A stretch of DNA of 64,000 nt from Bombardia bombarda (Eukaryota > Ascomycota > Sordariomycetes > Sordariales > Lasiosphaeriaceae). The notes beneath the pieces are model-generated. The model searched no databases and was not told the DNA's origin. It was given only the letters and a program-made list of their open reading frames with translations. Position 1 is the first letter of the stretch; each line of letters starts with the position of its first letter. Location: the NCBI GenBank assembly GCA_030512295.1, contig JAULSR010000010.1, forward strand, positions 558,001 through 622,000. The letters are read 5' to 3'. Both the position numbers and the translations under genes were made by a program. Positions 23,660 to 35,581 of this stretch are shown one piece after another.

Positions 23660-25675
23660 GGGGGACACGATGCGCCTCTTCGACAGCTATTTGCAAAGCA
23701 AAACTTTGTTCCAATGATTGAAATTATATACTACCACTTCGGCGCTCCAGAAGTGAGTGGCTTTCAGTAATATATACCATGCTAGGTAGGTAGGTAGGTG
23801 GTAAACAGTTCCAAATGGTTCCCTCCGCTGGCAAATATCAATGGCCAAAAGCAACTAAACCTAGGTTATCTCTCCCAGTAAACAGCCAAGTGACACTCAG
23901 TCGCCCAAGACATAGAGCCTCAGGGATGAGTAACAACCATAGTTCCCCTACCCCCAAAACCAGCTCCGCTCCATTGCCATCGCTCAAAACAACTGCAAGA
24001 AAAAGGTACTGCTCAATAGCCATCCTCACCCATTCCAACTCCGAATTGGAATGTAGTCGAGACCTATACCACAGCACCTCAATCGCTTGCTTTTGCTCCG
24101 CTTGCCCGTATGCTTGAAAGCAAAGGAAAAAAGGAAAAGCAAACTCCTGCTCAACTCAACACCTCAATACCAAGTCGAGATTCCGAGTTTCTCATCAGTC
24201 AAAGACTCCTTTTTCCATCCGCCATTCTAGGCAAGTGCCTATTCGTCGCCGCTGCACCAAAGTGACCCAGGCCGTTGTAATCATTATATGTGTGAGTGTA
24301 AAGAAAAAAAAAAGAGAAAACCGTAGAAAGCCTCACTCCCCATATCCATATCATGTCGTCTACAGTTTTTTCAGGAAGAGTAGAAGTAGTGACGGAAGAA
24401 AAACCAGAGAAAGTGAAAAAAGAAGGAAAGAGAGGATGGAAAAGAACGGTGTATGCATATCGACAAATGATGCCCTTAATATCTATGCAGTGCTTCCGTT
24501 CTCTCCTCGCGCCTTCTCCCTCGCTCCAAAAAGATGTATGTACCTTGTGAACTCTCATCCCCAACAGAGGGTAAAAGTGAGAGAAGCAGTAAGAAAGATA
24601 TGTATAGAAATGCAGTCGCTAACGCCTGCTCCCCGTCTGTCGTCCTCTCGCTGAGGCGTTCTTGTGGTAGCCCCAGAGCCATGAACAGCATGACGAGGAA
24701 GAAGTGTAGAAGAAATATTAGAAGCGTGCATACTATACATATAATAGTATGTGGGGGTATCATTCGTTTTCGCAAATGCCCACCATGCCCGTCATATGTA
24801 TGTTATGCAATGCTATGCCGCCAACCGATGAATGCGAGGACAGACCAAAGGACGCGCTATGTGTGCATGATTGGGAAACAGAATACCCGAGCCGTCATTT
24901 TTGGTGCGCTTGTTTCTCTATGCCGTGAAATGAAGAAATGGGTTGCTTCCATATCAAAGAGTGGCATCATGTGTGATGCTGCCGTAAGCCATTCCGAAAT
25001 TCGTGCGCTAAATGACTGATGCTCGCCCGTTTGTCCGTTCGTCCGAAAGCCCAGGCCAGTCGTGTGTCATCATCGTTCTTCATAAGAGCTCATCATGAGA
25101 TACCATAGTATTGATACATCCCAACAAGTTGGGACTGAATCTGAAAAGGGGAAACAGAGTTAAATGCTGAATGTGTCTTCGCAATGACGTGCATTGCCAA
25201 TGACTAGAGTGCCCGGGGGAGTGGTTTTGAAGCAACAGCCCCACGCCAGTATTCATTCGCAGCCGTGCCCGTATTGTGGGTGTTGAAGTTGGCGAAGATA
25301 CCGGGATTGATATATCTGGGCCCAAGTGTACGAAGTAAGTGTGTGTGCCGGTGTGTTGGCTCAGTGAGATCCAGTCAGAGTTTCGGATTAAGATGGTAAA
25401 AAGGCGTATCAAGATCTTAGAGATCATTTTGGAACTTTGATCAACAGATGCGCGCTTGATACTGTGTGATAGCAAAGAGCGAGACAGCTGCATCAAATTA
25501 TCAACATATTGAAAGTTGAATGTCGATAAAGCAGGAAGTGGAGACTATGCTACATCGTAGTCATAGATGGTAAAACAAGAGACGGTCGAGAGACAATCTA
25601 ACAGCTGTGCAATGTCGAAAAGGGCTGCCAAAAGGACATGTCGATCATACACGTGATGTGTGTCGACAAGTCCAG
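23660..25675. other. Convergent intergenic, formamidase and NYN gene ends
   Basis: About 2 kb between convergent 3' ends. It holds a GGTAG microsatellite (23785-23801), an A-rich patch (24301-24320) and short ORFs of poor composition. No gene or structural RNA was recognised. Confidence 0.5.
23785..23801. repeat. TAGG microsatellite
   Basis: Tandem TAGG units just downstream of the formamidase stop codon form a short simple repeat. Confidence 0.75.
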
Positions 25676-27808
25676 CTAGCGCTGCAGATGGTCAATAGTA
25701 AGGTCGAACAGTTCCTCGCAAAAGTCATCGAGTTCGATGATTCGAAACTGGCGACCCCATTTCGACGCAAAACCTGGGTCGTGCCAAGCCGACGAGATGT
25801 TGCGGCTCCAGCCGTACAACTCAATGTTCCAGCCAAAATTCAGAGCACGCTCGATGTTCTTCTTGAAACCGTCAGAATATTCCGCGTGTGCCGCATCGCC
25901 GGTAGCGAGGACAATGGTACCGCGGTTAACGTTGTCCATGGCACTCTGGAGAATCTTCAGGTGGAGAAGCTCATCAACACCCTGCTCGCCTTGCTTCATT
26001 GGGCCGACAAGGTAGTCATCACTAGAGTCGGGTCCCGAAGTAGCTGAGTCGAGTTCACGCGCGCTTCGCTTGTGCTTTCGCTTGGTAGGCGAGGCAGGCT
26101 TGGCGACACGCTGCATGATGTTCATCTCATAGTTCAGACGCTGAGCTTGGTTCATATACTCAGGCCGCCTCTTGTTGTATGAGTTGCCCATAGAACCAGC
26201 GACGACTTTCTTCTCGACCTTGCGACCACGAACCATGAGTGCGTCGAAATTTCGAAAAGAGAACGCCGGCGCGTTGACCCGTTTCTGGATCGGCATGCCG
26301 CGTTTCAGCTTCATGTTGTCAAAGAAACCAATAATGATGTTTGACAGATCGACAAAGACATGGATAGGATTTCGTGCAACAGCGCCCATCTTAGGCTCGC
26401 ATCGAAGGTCAACATCCTCGGTCCGGAGATCGTGGATCTTGTGTTGCAAGTAGCGTGCCTTTCCCGCTTGTGTAGTCCAGTATAGCGGCACTAGGTCATC
26501 AGCATCGCATTCGAAAGGCACACTGTAGCAGGTGATTCCCGCATACGGCTGCTCCTTGGCCAAAGGGAACGGGTGGGTTGAGTCGACAATAGAAAGCTTG
26601 GAGCGCGAGGTCACAGGCTGCACCTTAATCGGGCTGGTAGCCATGGTTGGGTATGACTGAGTGACGGTGCTGGCATTGGACACGACAGACGAGGTGCTGG
26701 CATGGCTTCGGGTGACGATCTTCGTGGGAGTGGCCAAGGTGTTTCCATTTTGAGCAGCAGTCACGCTGTTCGCGGCAAGGTTGTGATTGATAGGGGGCTT
26801 TCCGACTGCGGCCAAGGGGGCATTGAGGAAGGCCTGGCTGAGACCGTAGCCAAGATGTCCACTAACGTTGTGCCCCGTCGGTGTTGTGACCTCGACTTTA
26901 GGCGCAGTGTTGTAGACCATAGAGTTGGCCAGGAAAACCCCGCCATTGTGGCCATGGGAGTCTGGTGATTCAACAGAGAACCCGGAGGCGGAAGAGGTAG
27001 CAGACGAATTGCCGTCGTCGCCAAAGTACTGGGGGCTGCTAGATGAGACCGAATTAACAGTGGTTTCGCTGCCATGTGCAGGGCTTGAAGCCGCAGATGT
27101 GAAGTGGGCAGGTAGTTTAGTCGGAGGAGTTAACTGTCGCTTGGCATCGGCCTCATCCTTGGTGGAGTCTCTATTGTTGAGGACTTCTAGTAGCTTTGTC
27201 TTGAGGGTCTCGTTACTGGTCTTGATTTTGCCGACGGGGGAATTAGGAAAGCACGAATTATCCATACTGATAGCTTGAGTGGTGTTGTAGCCCAATGCCT
27301 TGAGTCTATCTTGCTTCCACCGAGCTCGAACACTCTTGGCAACACGGATACTGTGCTCATGGGCAGCTTTAGCAGCCTTAGTCTCAGCAGCCTTGAGATC
27401 CATGCCTGCACGCTTTGCTTCCTCTAAGACTTGGGCAGTCATATTGTCGGAGGCATCTTCGATCTCACAGCATATGTCATAATGTCTTTGCAGTGATAGA
27501 TGATAGTTTTCGTGTCGCATCATAACGGCCACCTCAGGGTCAATCTCCTCATCAGGGTCGGAGTCCAAGCCATCGTCAACTTGGACTGCTTGAAGTTTGA
27601 TGGTGTTGTTGGGTCCGTGCTGAAGTCGAAACTCACGTGCTGGCTTCGAGAAGAGAGTTTTCTTGTCTGAATCCGACAGCTGGGAAAGAGGGTATGTCTG
27701 AGGAGGTGCGCGTAAGGCGAAGGTATGGGCCCATTTCGCGAGGAGATCAAGGTCGGAGCCCAAGTGACGGCCGTCGGGCTCGGGGCGGCCAAAGTACGAT
27801 TGCGGCAT
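25676..27808 (-). CDS. NYN/PIN-like domain protein, function unknown
   Basis: One exon encodes about 710 aa. ATG 27808 (MPQSYFGRPEPDGRH) is chosen because the further upstream open frame begins only with a TTG codon and has no ATG. The first ~240 residues are charged with helical stretches (HENYHLSLQRHYDICCEIED), followed by a Ser/Thr/Asn-rich disordered region. The C-terminal third resembles an NYN domain, a PIN-like nuclease fold: IHVFVDLSNIIIGFFDN with Asp near residue 487, EQGVDELLHLKILQSAM, and GTIVLATGDAAHAEYSDGF with Asp near 638. These Asp residues fit the metal-binding acids of NYN RNases, so RNA cleavage or binding is a reasonable inference. I cannot assign a pathway. It is convergent with formamidase. 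Confidence 0.8.
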   Translation of the reverse strand: MPQSYFGRPEPDGRHLGSDLDLLAKWAHTFALRAPPQTYPLSQLSDSDKKTLFSKPAREFRLQHGPNNTIKLQAVQVDDGLDSDPDEEIDPEVAVMMRHENYHLSLQRHYDICCEIEDASDNMTAQVLEEAKRAGMDLKAAETKAAKAAHEHSIRVAKSVRARWKQDRLKALGYNTTQAISMDNSCFPNSPVGKIKTSNETLKTKLLEVLNNRDSTKDEADAKRQLTPPTKLPAHFTSAASSPAHGSETTVNSVSSSSPQYFGDDGNSSATSSASGFSVESPDSHGHNGGVFLANSMVYNTAPKVEVTTPTGHNVSGHLGYGLSQAFLNAPLAAVGKPPINHNLAANSVTAAQNGNTLATPTKIVTRSHASTSSVVSNASTVTQSYPTMATSPIKVQPVTSRSKLSIVDSTHPFPLAKEQPYAGITCYSVPFECDADDLVPLYWTTQAGKARYLQHKIHDLRTEDVDLRCEPKMGAVARNPIHVFVDLSNIIIGFFDNMKLKRGMPIQKRVNAPAFSFRNFDALMVRGRKVEKKVVAGSMGNSYNKRRPEYMNQAQRLNYEMNIMQRVAKPASPTKRKHKRSARELDSATSGPDSSDDYLVGPMKQGEQGVDELLHLKILQSAMDNVNRGTIVLATGDAAHAEYSDGFKKNIERALNFGWNIELYGWSRNISSAWHDPGFASKWGRQFRIIELDDFCEELFDLTIDHLQR

Positions 27809-30477
27809 GGCGATGTCTACAACAAGCGAGGGGGAAAGCAGCGAGGCTGCAATTGAAAGTGATGTGGCGAAGAATGTGATATGTTTTGGGATCGATTTCT
27901 GTCGGGAGATGATTGTGCTGTTGTGCGCGAGGTCGTGAGGTAGAAATGCGATGCCCAAAGTGATGACCAAGACAAGGTACGGAGACCGGGAGAAACGGAG
28001 GGCCAAAGGACGGGCGCCCCTCGGGGAAATGGATTAACTAAATTCGGTGGGTGGTTGTGGGTGAGTGCTGCACGCCAAAAGAGAGCATTTTAACGAAGAC
28101 AGCGAAAGTGGAAGAGAGGGGTGATTTCGGTCGCGGTCCACGCTGCACTTTGGGTTTGTTTGGTTTGTGAAGACAGGGTGAGATGGAGCTGACGGGACGA
28201 CAGAAGTGAGTCGACGCCGCCGGGCGCCGCCAAGGAAGGTGGGGCAAAAATACTGTGCGCTACCAATTGCTGATGGACACGGCTGGGTTGGGCTGGGCCT
28301 GGGACCCATGGGCGTAGCGGGGGACTTGCCGCTAACGCCCACTAGCCGCAGAGCCTCAAGCCCTGCTGCAGGCGTTGATGATCGTCGCCACTGCACATCC
28401 AATGCTGGGCACATCTGGAGCAACCTCACTTCTTGCTTATATTGTTTACTTCGTACTGTAATAACAGGCCTCCAATAGTGGTGGGATCAAAAAATAACGC
28501 CGCATTCCTTCCATAAGCGCCATGCGGGGAGTTTGCCCAAGTCAGTATCCATCCTAACGTTGCTTATCATCTGAGGTTCAGCCGCAGTTGCCGATGGCTG
28601 TGATGAACAGCAGCGGCGGCAAGCTGTCGCTTTCGCTGAACAATGGCGATGGGACAGCTGCTGGCGGGGTAGCTACTCATAGAAAAGCACCTTATCGACC
28701 TCGAGCCGACTCACTGGTGGAATGAATGCCCTTTAAGCATGAACGAGCAGGTGGCCGTCTTTGAAGAAAATCCGAGGTGAAAATGAAAGTAGAGGTTAAG
28801 GTTTCGACGCTCGGGACGTGCCTTCCTTTCCAACTCACTCAACTCCCCTCGCTCCCTCGCCCCGTCGGGACGGGTGAGTATGACGCCACAAGCAGGCGAG
28901 GAGTGCGAGATCTCGCGATACTGCATGATGCAACTTATTTCGTTGCTTCGGGATGTCTACAACAATTCGATGCATCGACCATAAAAAGAGCCAGAGTACA
29001 TTGAGGATATGCCACCTCAAATTCGTTGTTTTCACGTCAAGGAATGTAACGCAAGATTTGTGCGCTAAAACAGTGTATTTGCGGTGGAATCATTGGGGGA
29101 GCAGGTAGGACGAGGCCCGACGAAGTATCCACAATGGCTGCCACTCACGGTGCTTTCTTTGATTGAGGCCCGACGACATGGTCGACCTTGAGGCACGAAC
29201 AAAAGCAATTCCCATTGCTACCTCTACAGAATAATCCAGTCAAAGTCAATTACTGAAGCGCCGTGGTTGTTGTCAATCTCAGACTCAGACCGCAGTAGAA
29301 CATAAGACCAGTTGTGCTTTAGATTGTGTCGTGGCGCTCATAGGTACAGCATGGAGTAATTACCTACCTAGGTAGTCTAGCAACAATCCCACTACTAAGG
29401 TGGGTATTAGGTACCTACCTAGGCACCACCCAGAGGTTTCTTGCCAGAACCATCATTATCGAGCGTTCTGAAATGGCTCGCACCTTCCACCGTCTGATAC
29501 AGTAGCTAGCAAGTACTATCAATAGCCCCGCTGTTAGTGGAGGTCGTTTTCTTCACCTTAAATTTCCGCGGGGCGAGGGAACTCGTCTCATAACAGATCT
29601 GGTGGCACCAGTACAATCACCAACTTGGTAAACTTAGGGGGAGTTGTTGGCAGATTTTTGCTCCATGCTGTATCTTCGTACCCTACCAAAACGAGGGGAA
29701 ATATCCCCTCAGATCTTATATCACAACAATTAGGCCTAACTTAACACACCCACGCTGCTTGAGGCCGTACCTAGCCTGTACCGCCTCAAAATTCCAGTGA
29801 GCTCCACAGCGTCAGGCCTCAGCCAACCTCACGCACGTACACCAGCACAGTATCTGCCATCCATTACCATACCAGCTAGCCGCCCGCTCAAACTCATAGG
29901 TAGGTATGTACTAGTTCTACATACCACCATGTAGCATACCTCTAACCTTTTATAAATCACTACCATGCCTTCTTACCTCTAGGTACACGGAAGTTAGAAC
30001 ACAAATTAATTCCAATTCCCATTGGGCGATGTAGCAATGATGTCCATTTTCGTGTCATGAACTAAAGAGGAAAACAGACATGTACTCAGTCAACCAAACA
30101 AGTACTGTAGGCACGTACCCAGTTGAGGTACCTATTTATCCTCACCACCAAAGCCAAAACAGCCTAAACAGCGTATAACAGAAACAAGTCAAAAAATCAA
30201 AGACTTGTTTGCGACCCACGCCCAAAGCATCCATCCATCCATCCATTCACCACCCTCGAATTGAACAAGAATAACCTCAACGCGTGATAAGCACGCAAAT
30301 GTATTTTTAAATAATAAACCCCAAGGATATCCTGGGTCTGGGTCCGGGTCTAGGTCCGAAAGCTCTCTCTCTCTTCCTCATTTTCCTCCTCTCGCCTTGC
30401 CTCACCTACCCACCCACCTACACACTCCTACAAAACTCCACAAGTCAGGGAAAAACAAACCACACTCGCTCCCTCCC
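27809..30477. other. Long intergenic, NYN start to RSC1 end
   Basis: About 2.7 kb. The first ~600 bases are the leader and promoter of the NYN gene. The rest is AT-richer with many TACCTACCTAGG-type strings, including a 12-bp palindrome at 29364-29375, and a CATC repeat at 30230-30244. ORFs are short and lack coding character. I see no gene here. Confidence 0.5.
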
Positions 30478-33400
30478 TCACTCCTTCCCCTCAAGAAACA
30501 CCCTCTCCATCTCCCTCCTCTCCTCCTCACTCATCTCCCCCCTCCTCACCCCCTCCTCCCAGTACCACTTCAGATTCCTCTTCCTCAACTCCCCCTCCGT
30601 CAGCCCCGCCTTCTCCGCCCTCCCCTCCGCCATCATCTCCTTCCAGCCCCCCAGGCCCCCCTCCAACATCTTGGTCCCCCGATCCATCCCCCTGCACCAC
30701 TCCAGTATCGCCGACTCCACCATCTCCGCCTGCGCCTTTTGCTCATTCGTCTCTTCCCCACCTCCACCGCTCAGGCTCGTGGCAGCCGTACTGGCCGACG
30801 AAACCGACGACGACGAGGAGTGTTTCTTCTTGTTAGCCTCGCGCTCTCTGGCGAGCGCCTCGTCCCGCTCCTTGCGCTTGCGCGCGCGCTCCTCGCGGAG
30901 CTGTTTCACGTGCGCCAGGTGGCCGACGCTGTGGCCCAGGCCGGCGTACTGCTCCGCGACGCCGCCGTTGGGCCGGTTGAGCGGCGGTGCCGTGAAGAAG
31001 AGTACGCGGCCCTGCTCGTCGCGCTGGAACTGCTCGCGCACCTCGGGCGGGATCGCCGCGTCGGCGGCTTCCGTAAGGGTGTATACCTCGGGCGCGCGTG
31101 GCGCGTTGTACACGTTGCCTGGGTGGGCATTGACGTGCGGGAGCGCCGCGGTGCTGGGCGCGGGCGCCATGGGCTGCTGGCGGATGGGTGTGACGCCGGG
31201 TGTGATGTGAACCGGGCGGTGGTGCGGGTCGTAGGCCGGGGCCAGCTGGGCGGGCGTTGTCTGGTAATGAAGTGGCGGTGGCGGCTGCTGATGATGCGGG
31301 TGCTGCTGCTGATGCTGTTGCTGCGGGATGATGTGTTGTTGTGGGCCACCTGGTCCGTAGTGGTGCTGCTGCTGTTGTTGCTGTTGTTGCTGTTGCTGTT
31401 GCTGTTGTTGCTGGTGTTGCTGATGCTGATGCTGCTGATGTTGCTGCTGCGCGTAAGATGGGGGTGTGAAGTGCGGGCTTGGCTGCATCTGAGGTAGTCC
31501 AGGGTGCTGCGGCACGTGCATCTGCATTGGTTGTGGTTGAAGATGGAGCGGGTGCACTGGATGATGGGGAGTAGGTGGCGGAGCCTGCCGTGGCACGAAT
31601 TGCTGCACGTAATGGGATGGAGATGGCACAGGCGCAGGCGAAGGTACAGCCCCTGCGAGATGATACGTTGGTGTTCCCGCAATGCCCGTCAGCGAGGGAT
31701 GGCGCGGAGGGCCAATGGCCAACGACGCAGGCACGATGGGCGGCGGGTGGAGGTTAGGCTCTGGGGGCGGCGACTCCTTCTTCACTGTCAGCCTCTTTTC
31801 CTCTCTATTGTTGTCGGAAGGAGCATTCGACATGGACGCAGGCAAGATCTAAGGAGCCAGGTTTGCTGGGTAGCGCGGGGGGGAACAAGGAATGTGCTCG
31901 GGTGGCGGGATCGGGCGAAATCAATACAGTAATATGAGCAACAAAGAGAAATGTGAAAAAGGATCGGGGTGGGCAGGGACGACTCAAGAACGACTCAAAT
32001 GCGAAAAGCGCAAAGTCATGGAATCGATGACCAGCGGGAAGGGATCAAACGGGATGAGATGGGATGGATTGTGGGGTTTGAAAATTCTCAAAAGCGCTTT
32101 GAGCCTGAGCCACTTATGGGCCCGGAAAACACAAACACGACAACCTATACGCCGCTCATTATGATAGGGAAGATAGGGAACGAAATTGGGTTCACTTACA
32201 TTTGGCTCGCGAGGACGGCGATGCACCGCTCCAATCAAAGGAGGGGCGTTCGGGCTTCTCCACGTCGGTTTTGGGAAGTCGTCAGTTTCTTTGGCGTCAG
32301 CCTGCAGCAGGTGCTTGATCGGGCTGGGAATTTTCCTAAGGTTGCGCGGCAAGTCAAACATGTCCATTTCATAGTCCTTCTCGCGGACCTCGTCCGGCAA
32401 GCAGCTCGTCCATGTCTTGATCTTGTTGAACCTAAACTTCTCCTCGTTGTACCGCGCCTCGCAGAGGTACACGGCCTTGTCCTTAGCCAGGCCCCGTGGC
32501 CGGCCTTTGGGATAGCGCGTGATGAACATGACGAAGCAGCGGTCTTCGACTTCTTCGATCCGATGGTCACGGTACTGACCCGTCTTGACCACCTCGTTTT
32601 CGTAGAAATGCTTGTCGAAGCGATGGACCGTCTCCTCAGGACGGTAGTACCAGCACGCATTCACCCATTTCTGGCCCTGTGCGTCTGACCATGTCCTGAA
32701 GAGTTGCGCGACAACTGGCCTACCTCCGTTCGCGTTACGGATGTGCACCCAATCGCCTATAGCAGAGTTAGGTCCACTATGACTGGCAAATTCCTCAAGA
32801 TCAGACCGACGATGCACTTACCAACTTTCCATAGCTCTCCCTTATGCTCGATACTGGCCAACGGCAGCTTGCCGTCCTCATCGCGGAAGCTGTCATCCGG
32901 CTTCGCCTTCTCCTGCTCGGCTATGATGCGGGCCTGCTTCTGGAGCTCGACAGCATCCTCATACACCTCACTCCCTTCCTCATTGTACTCCTTGGCATTG
33001 TCAAACATTGTTTCCAAATCCTGCATGACCTGATCGAGGGTGCGATACTTTTTACGCTTATACTTCTTCTTAATTAGGTCAAGCGCGATTGGATTCTGGA
33101 TTGCGGTATAGTAGTCCGGCAGCTCCGTCTTGTCGGGAAGCTTTTCGAAATGGAGGATGCGCAACTGGCCGCTCTCGTTCTTGTACCGGCGCAGTCCCCT
33201 GAGGAGCGCTTGTATCCGAGCCTCCAAGGGAGTGAAGACCTTGGGCGGTCTTCGCTTCTTGTAGGGGTCATCGTCATCTGCCCTGTCTCTTCTGCCACCG
33301 GATTGGCGACCACGCCTCCGTGCGTGACGGCGGTTGCCTTCGTCGTCGGAATCGTCGTCATCATCGTCATCGTCCTCTTCTTCTTCTTCTTCTTCCTCTT

Positions 33401-34420
33401 CTTCCTCCTCCTCTTCATCTTCTGGAGGCGGGGAATCTTCAAACTCGGGCAGCGGCCCAAGGTCGGGTATCTCGGCTTCTTGGGCGGTTATGGCTCCCTT
33501 CTTGACCAATTCGTCCAATTTTTCCTTGAAGACTTCTTGCAGGCGACCAGCGTCGGAGAAAATAGGGGCCGAAGGTCGGTTGTAGACCTGCGCGTTATGG
33601 CATATGCGCGTGACGTCTCGAACAAACTCATTGAAGCCCGTGTAAGTCTTTCTGCCAAGCTTGGCCTGTTTAGCGCGCCGGGTCAGCAATTCTGTCCAAT
33701 CAACCTCTTCAATTGGGGTTGTAGATCATCAACCCACCCGAACGGTGCTGAAGGCCATAGGCTCCTTGATGACCTCGAAATAGTCGGGGAGGCTGCGCTT
33801 GTTTACGAGGCGCTGGAAGCCCGAGGCAATCTCGTGATCCCTAAAAACCAAGAAAAATCAGTACGGTGTCGCGTCGCAAAATTCGTGGGCCTGCAAACTC
33901 ACTCTCCGTCAACCTTGATTGTGTAATGGCAAAGGTACTCGGACGTATCCTTGATGAGCTGAAACATATCCCTGGCTTCGTCGTCGTCCTGCTGCATCTC
34001 GTCGTCGTCGTCGCCGTCTGCATTTGGTTCACCGTCGGCATCCGCGTCGGCATCTGCATCGGCGTCCATGTCGGCATCGATATCGGCATCTGCATCCTTG
34101 TCGTCGACCTGGCGTTTGTTGTCGCTGTCGCGCTCCTTATGCGCGCTGCTGTCGTCTGCGTCGTCCATTTCAACGTCCTCGTCCTCATCAACGCCCTTAG
34201 CCTCGATAGATTCGCGCACCTCGATGGCGTCGCCGGGCATAGCTGTGCTGGTGCTACTGTTGAAGCGTGGCGCGGCTGCTCTGAGCGGCCTAGACGACGA
34301 CGCGGTTGGGGAGGCCTTGGGCGGCAGGGGTTGTTGCTGTTGTGATTGTGATTGCTGCTGCTGCTGCTGCTTGGCTGGCGAGATTTCGCCTCTAGACGGT
34401 CGCTCGCGCAAAGTGGGCAT
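30478..34420 (-). CDS. RSC1: RSC1/RSC2-type double bromodomain, BAH chromatin remodelling subunit
   Basis: Five minus-strand exons, 34420-33903, 33840-33738, 33665-32822, 32756-32200 and 31848-30478, give about 1130 aa. An acidic, Gln/Ala/Asp-rich N-terminus leads to bromodomain 1 (LPDYFEVIKEPMAFSTVR, then GFNEFVRDVTRICHNAQVYN). A Glu/Asp run follows near 290-306, then bromodomain 2 at ~350-455 (ELPDYYTAIQNPIALDLIK). A BAH domain spans ~490-610 (GDWVHIRNANGGRP, CFVMFITRYPKGRPRG). The last exon is Pro/Gln/His-rich with a poly-Gln tract near residue 820, and ends in a conserved-looking block (PPEVREQFQRDEQGRVLFF, GLGHSVGHLAHVKQL). RSC slides and ejects nucleosomes; Rsc1/2 read acetylated histones. 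The last intron (31849-32199, 351 nt) is long. Joining is in phase 0 on both sides (REPN|ILPASM), so I treat the 30478-31848 ORF as the C-terminal exon, not a separate gene. Confidence 0.8.
31300..31450. repeat. CAG/CAA (poly-Gln) trinucleotide repeat
   Basis: TGT/TGC-type triplets on the plus strand encode a long, partly His-interrupted Gln tract on the minus strand in the last exon of the RSC1-type gene. The length of such tracts often varies between strains. Confidence 0.85.
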
Positions 34421-35581
34421 CGCGACGGCGCAACTGCAAGGGAAGGGCTTCCAAGACACAGTAAGCAGAAGGGGGTACCTGAACCGACCGAGTCAGTTCC
34501 AGTCGCGAATAATCCACCTAGTTCGAGCCACTCCAGATGTCCATCGACGTTAGCGCGGCTGGGGCACAGACGACCGGGAGCGGACCCAGTTGTAGCTGCC
34601 AAGAGCCTACCTAACCTGGATTAGATGCTGCTTAACGCGATGCGGCCCCGGTAGTTGCGTAGGCTAACGGTAAAAGACCTAGAAGCGGTCTGCATTCGTG
34701 CAAGGTGACACTACCGAGCACCTGCACCTGCACCGCATGCGCCGTGCACTGCCGCAACCCCAGATTTAGCAGTCAGTGATAGTTGAGGACCTTGCTGGTG
34801 GTGTTAATGGCAAGACCAACGGCAGTTGAATACAGTGTATAACTGTTGTTTTTATATTCAAAATCTTTCTAAGGCTGCCATGTTTCCTTTGAACGTTAAT
34901 CCTTTACGTAATTGCGATGTGTGGTTGCATAACATTGCAAACTGTCTGTGATTGAGATTTATCGAATGCAAGTATGAGACTAACGACGGGAGCTATATGA
35001 GTGCCGTGACGTTATCGTCGCCGCCTGCCCGAACCTACTGTGCCAATCCTTTTTGCGATAAAATAAAACGAATTTTTAGAGCTTTCATATCTACCTACCT
35101 TATATGCCTAGATTAAGCTGCCGCCCGCAGAGTTTGTTTGTCAGCTCAGACTTTGCCTAAGTAGTAAGTTTCTTTTTGTTTCCTTTACCGATCGGACCTT
35201 CCATCAGTACTTAACAAAGTGTCATGTTTCTGGCTTTGCGGGCGGTCATCGAAGCGTCAAGGGCATTCGTCTCCTTCCTTCCTAATATAATGCGCCCACA
35301 TGATCCGAAGCTCATTCTCCTTAGTCACCATCACCCTCTTGCATCTAGACGATTCACCCTGTGGAACCTCAAAGGCGGCGGGCCATCCGTCTCGTTTGTA
35401 CCTAGCGTCCGTCTTGGCCGCCCACTTCAGTGACGATATCTCACTCGGACGCTCACGTTCAACGCCCACACACTGGCTTCAAACAGCAGCGCTTTGGGCC
35501 CCAACCTCACACACTTTAATCAACTCATCTCCACTACTCACAAACGCCGTCGATAGAAAATAATATTCTTGATCAAACACC
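34421..35581. other. Divergent intergenic, RSC1 and OTU1
   Basis: About 1.16 kb shared upstream region of two divergent genes, with AT-rich sequence in the middle (34840-35170) and C/T/A-rich leader just before OTU1. No additional gene was seen. Confidence 0.5.

Noticed and set aside
27809..28006. In-frame upstream extension of the NYN protein with hydrophobic N-terminus
   Set aside because: It starts with TTG, has no ATG, and the ATG at 27808 has a good context.
30397..31497. 366-codon plus-strand ORF with long Leu runs
   Set aside because: It is the antisense of the poly-Gln/Pro exon of the RSC1-type gene.
30478..31833. Separate gene for a Pro/Gln/His-rich 451-aa protein
   Set aside because: Phase-0 splice sites join it to the BAH exon and its C-terminal block fits the end of a bromodomain/BAH subunit; kept as an alternative only.
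33704..33737. 33-nt intron in the RSC1-type gene with acceptor GAAGAG
   Set aside because: Too short for a fungal intron. The acceptor AAACAG at 33666 gives a 72-nt intron and restores the bromodomain sequence.
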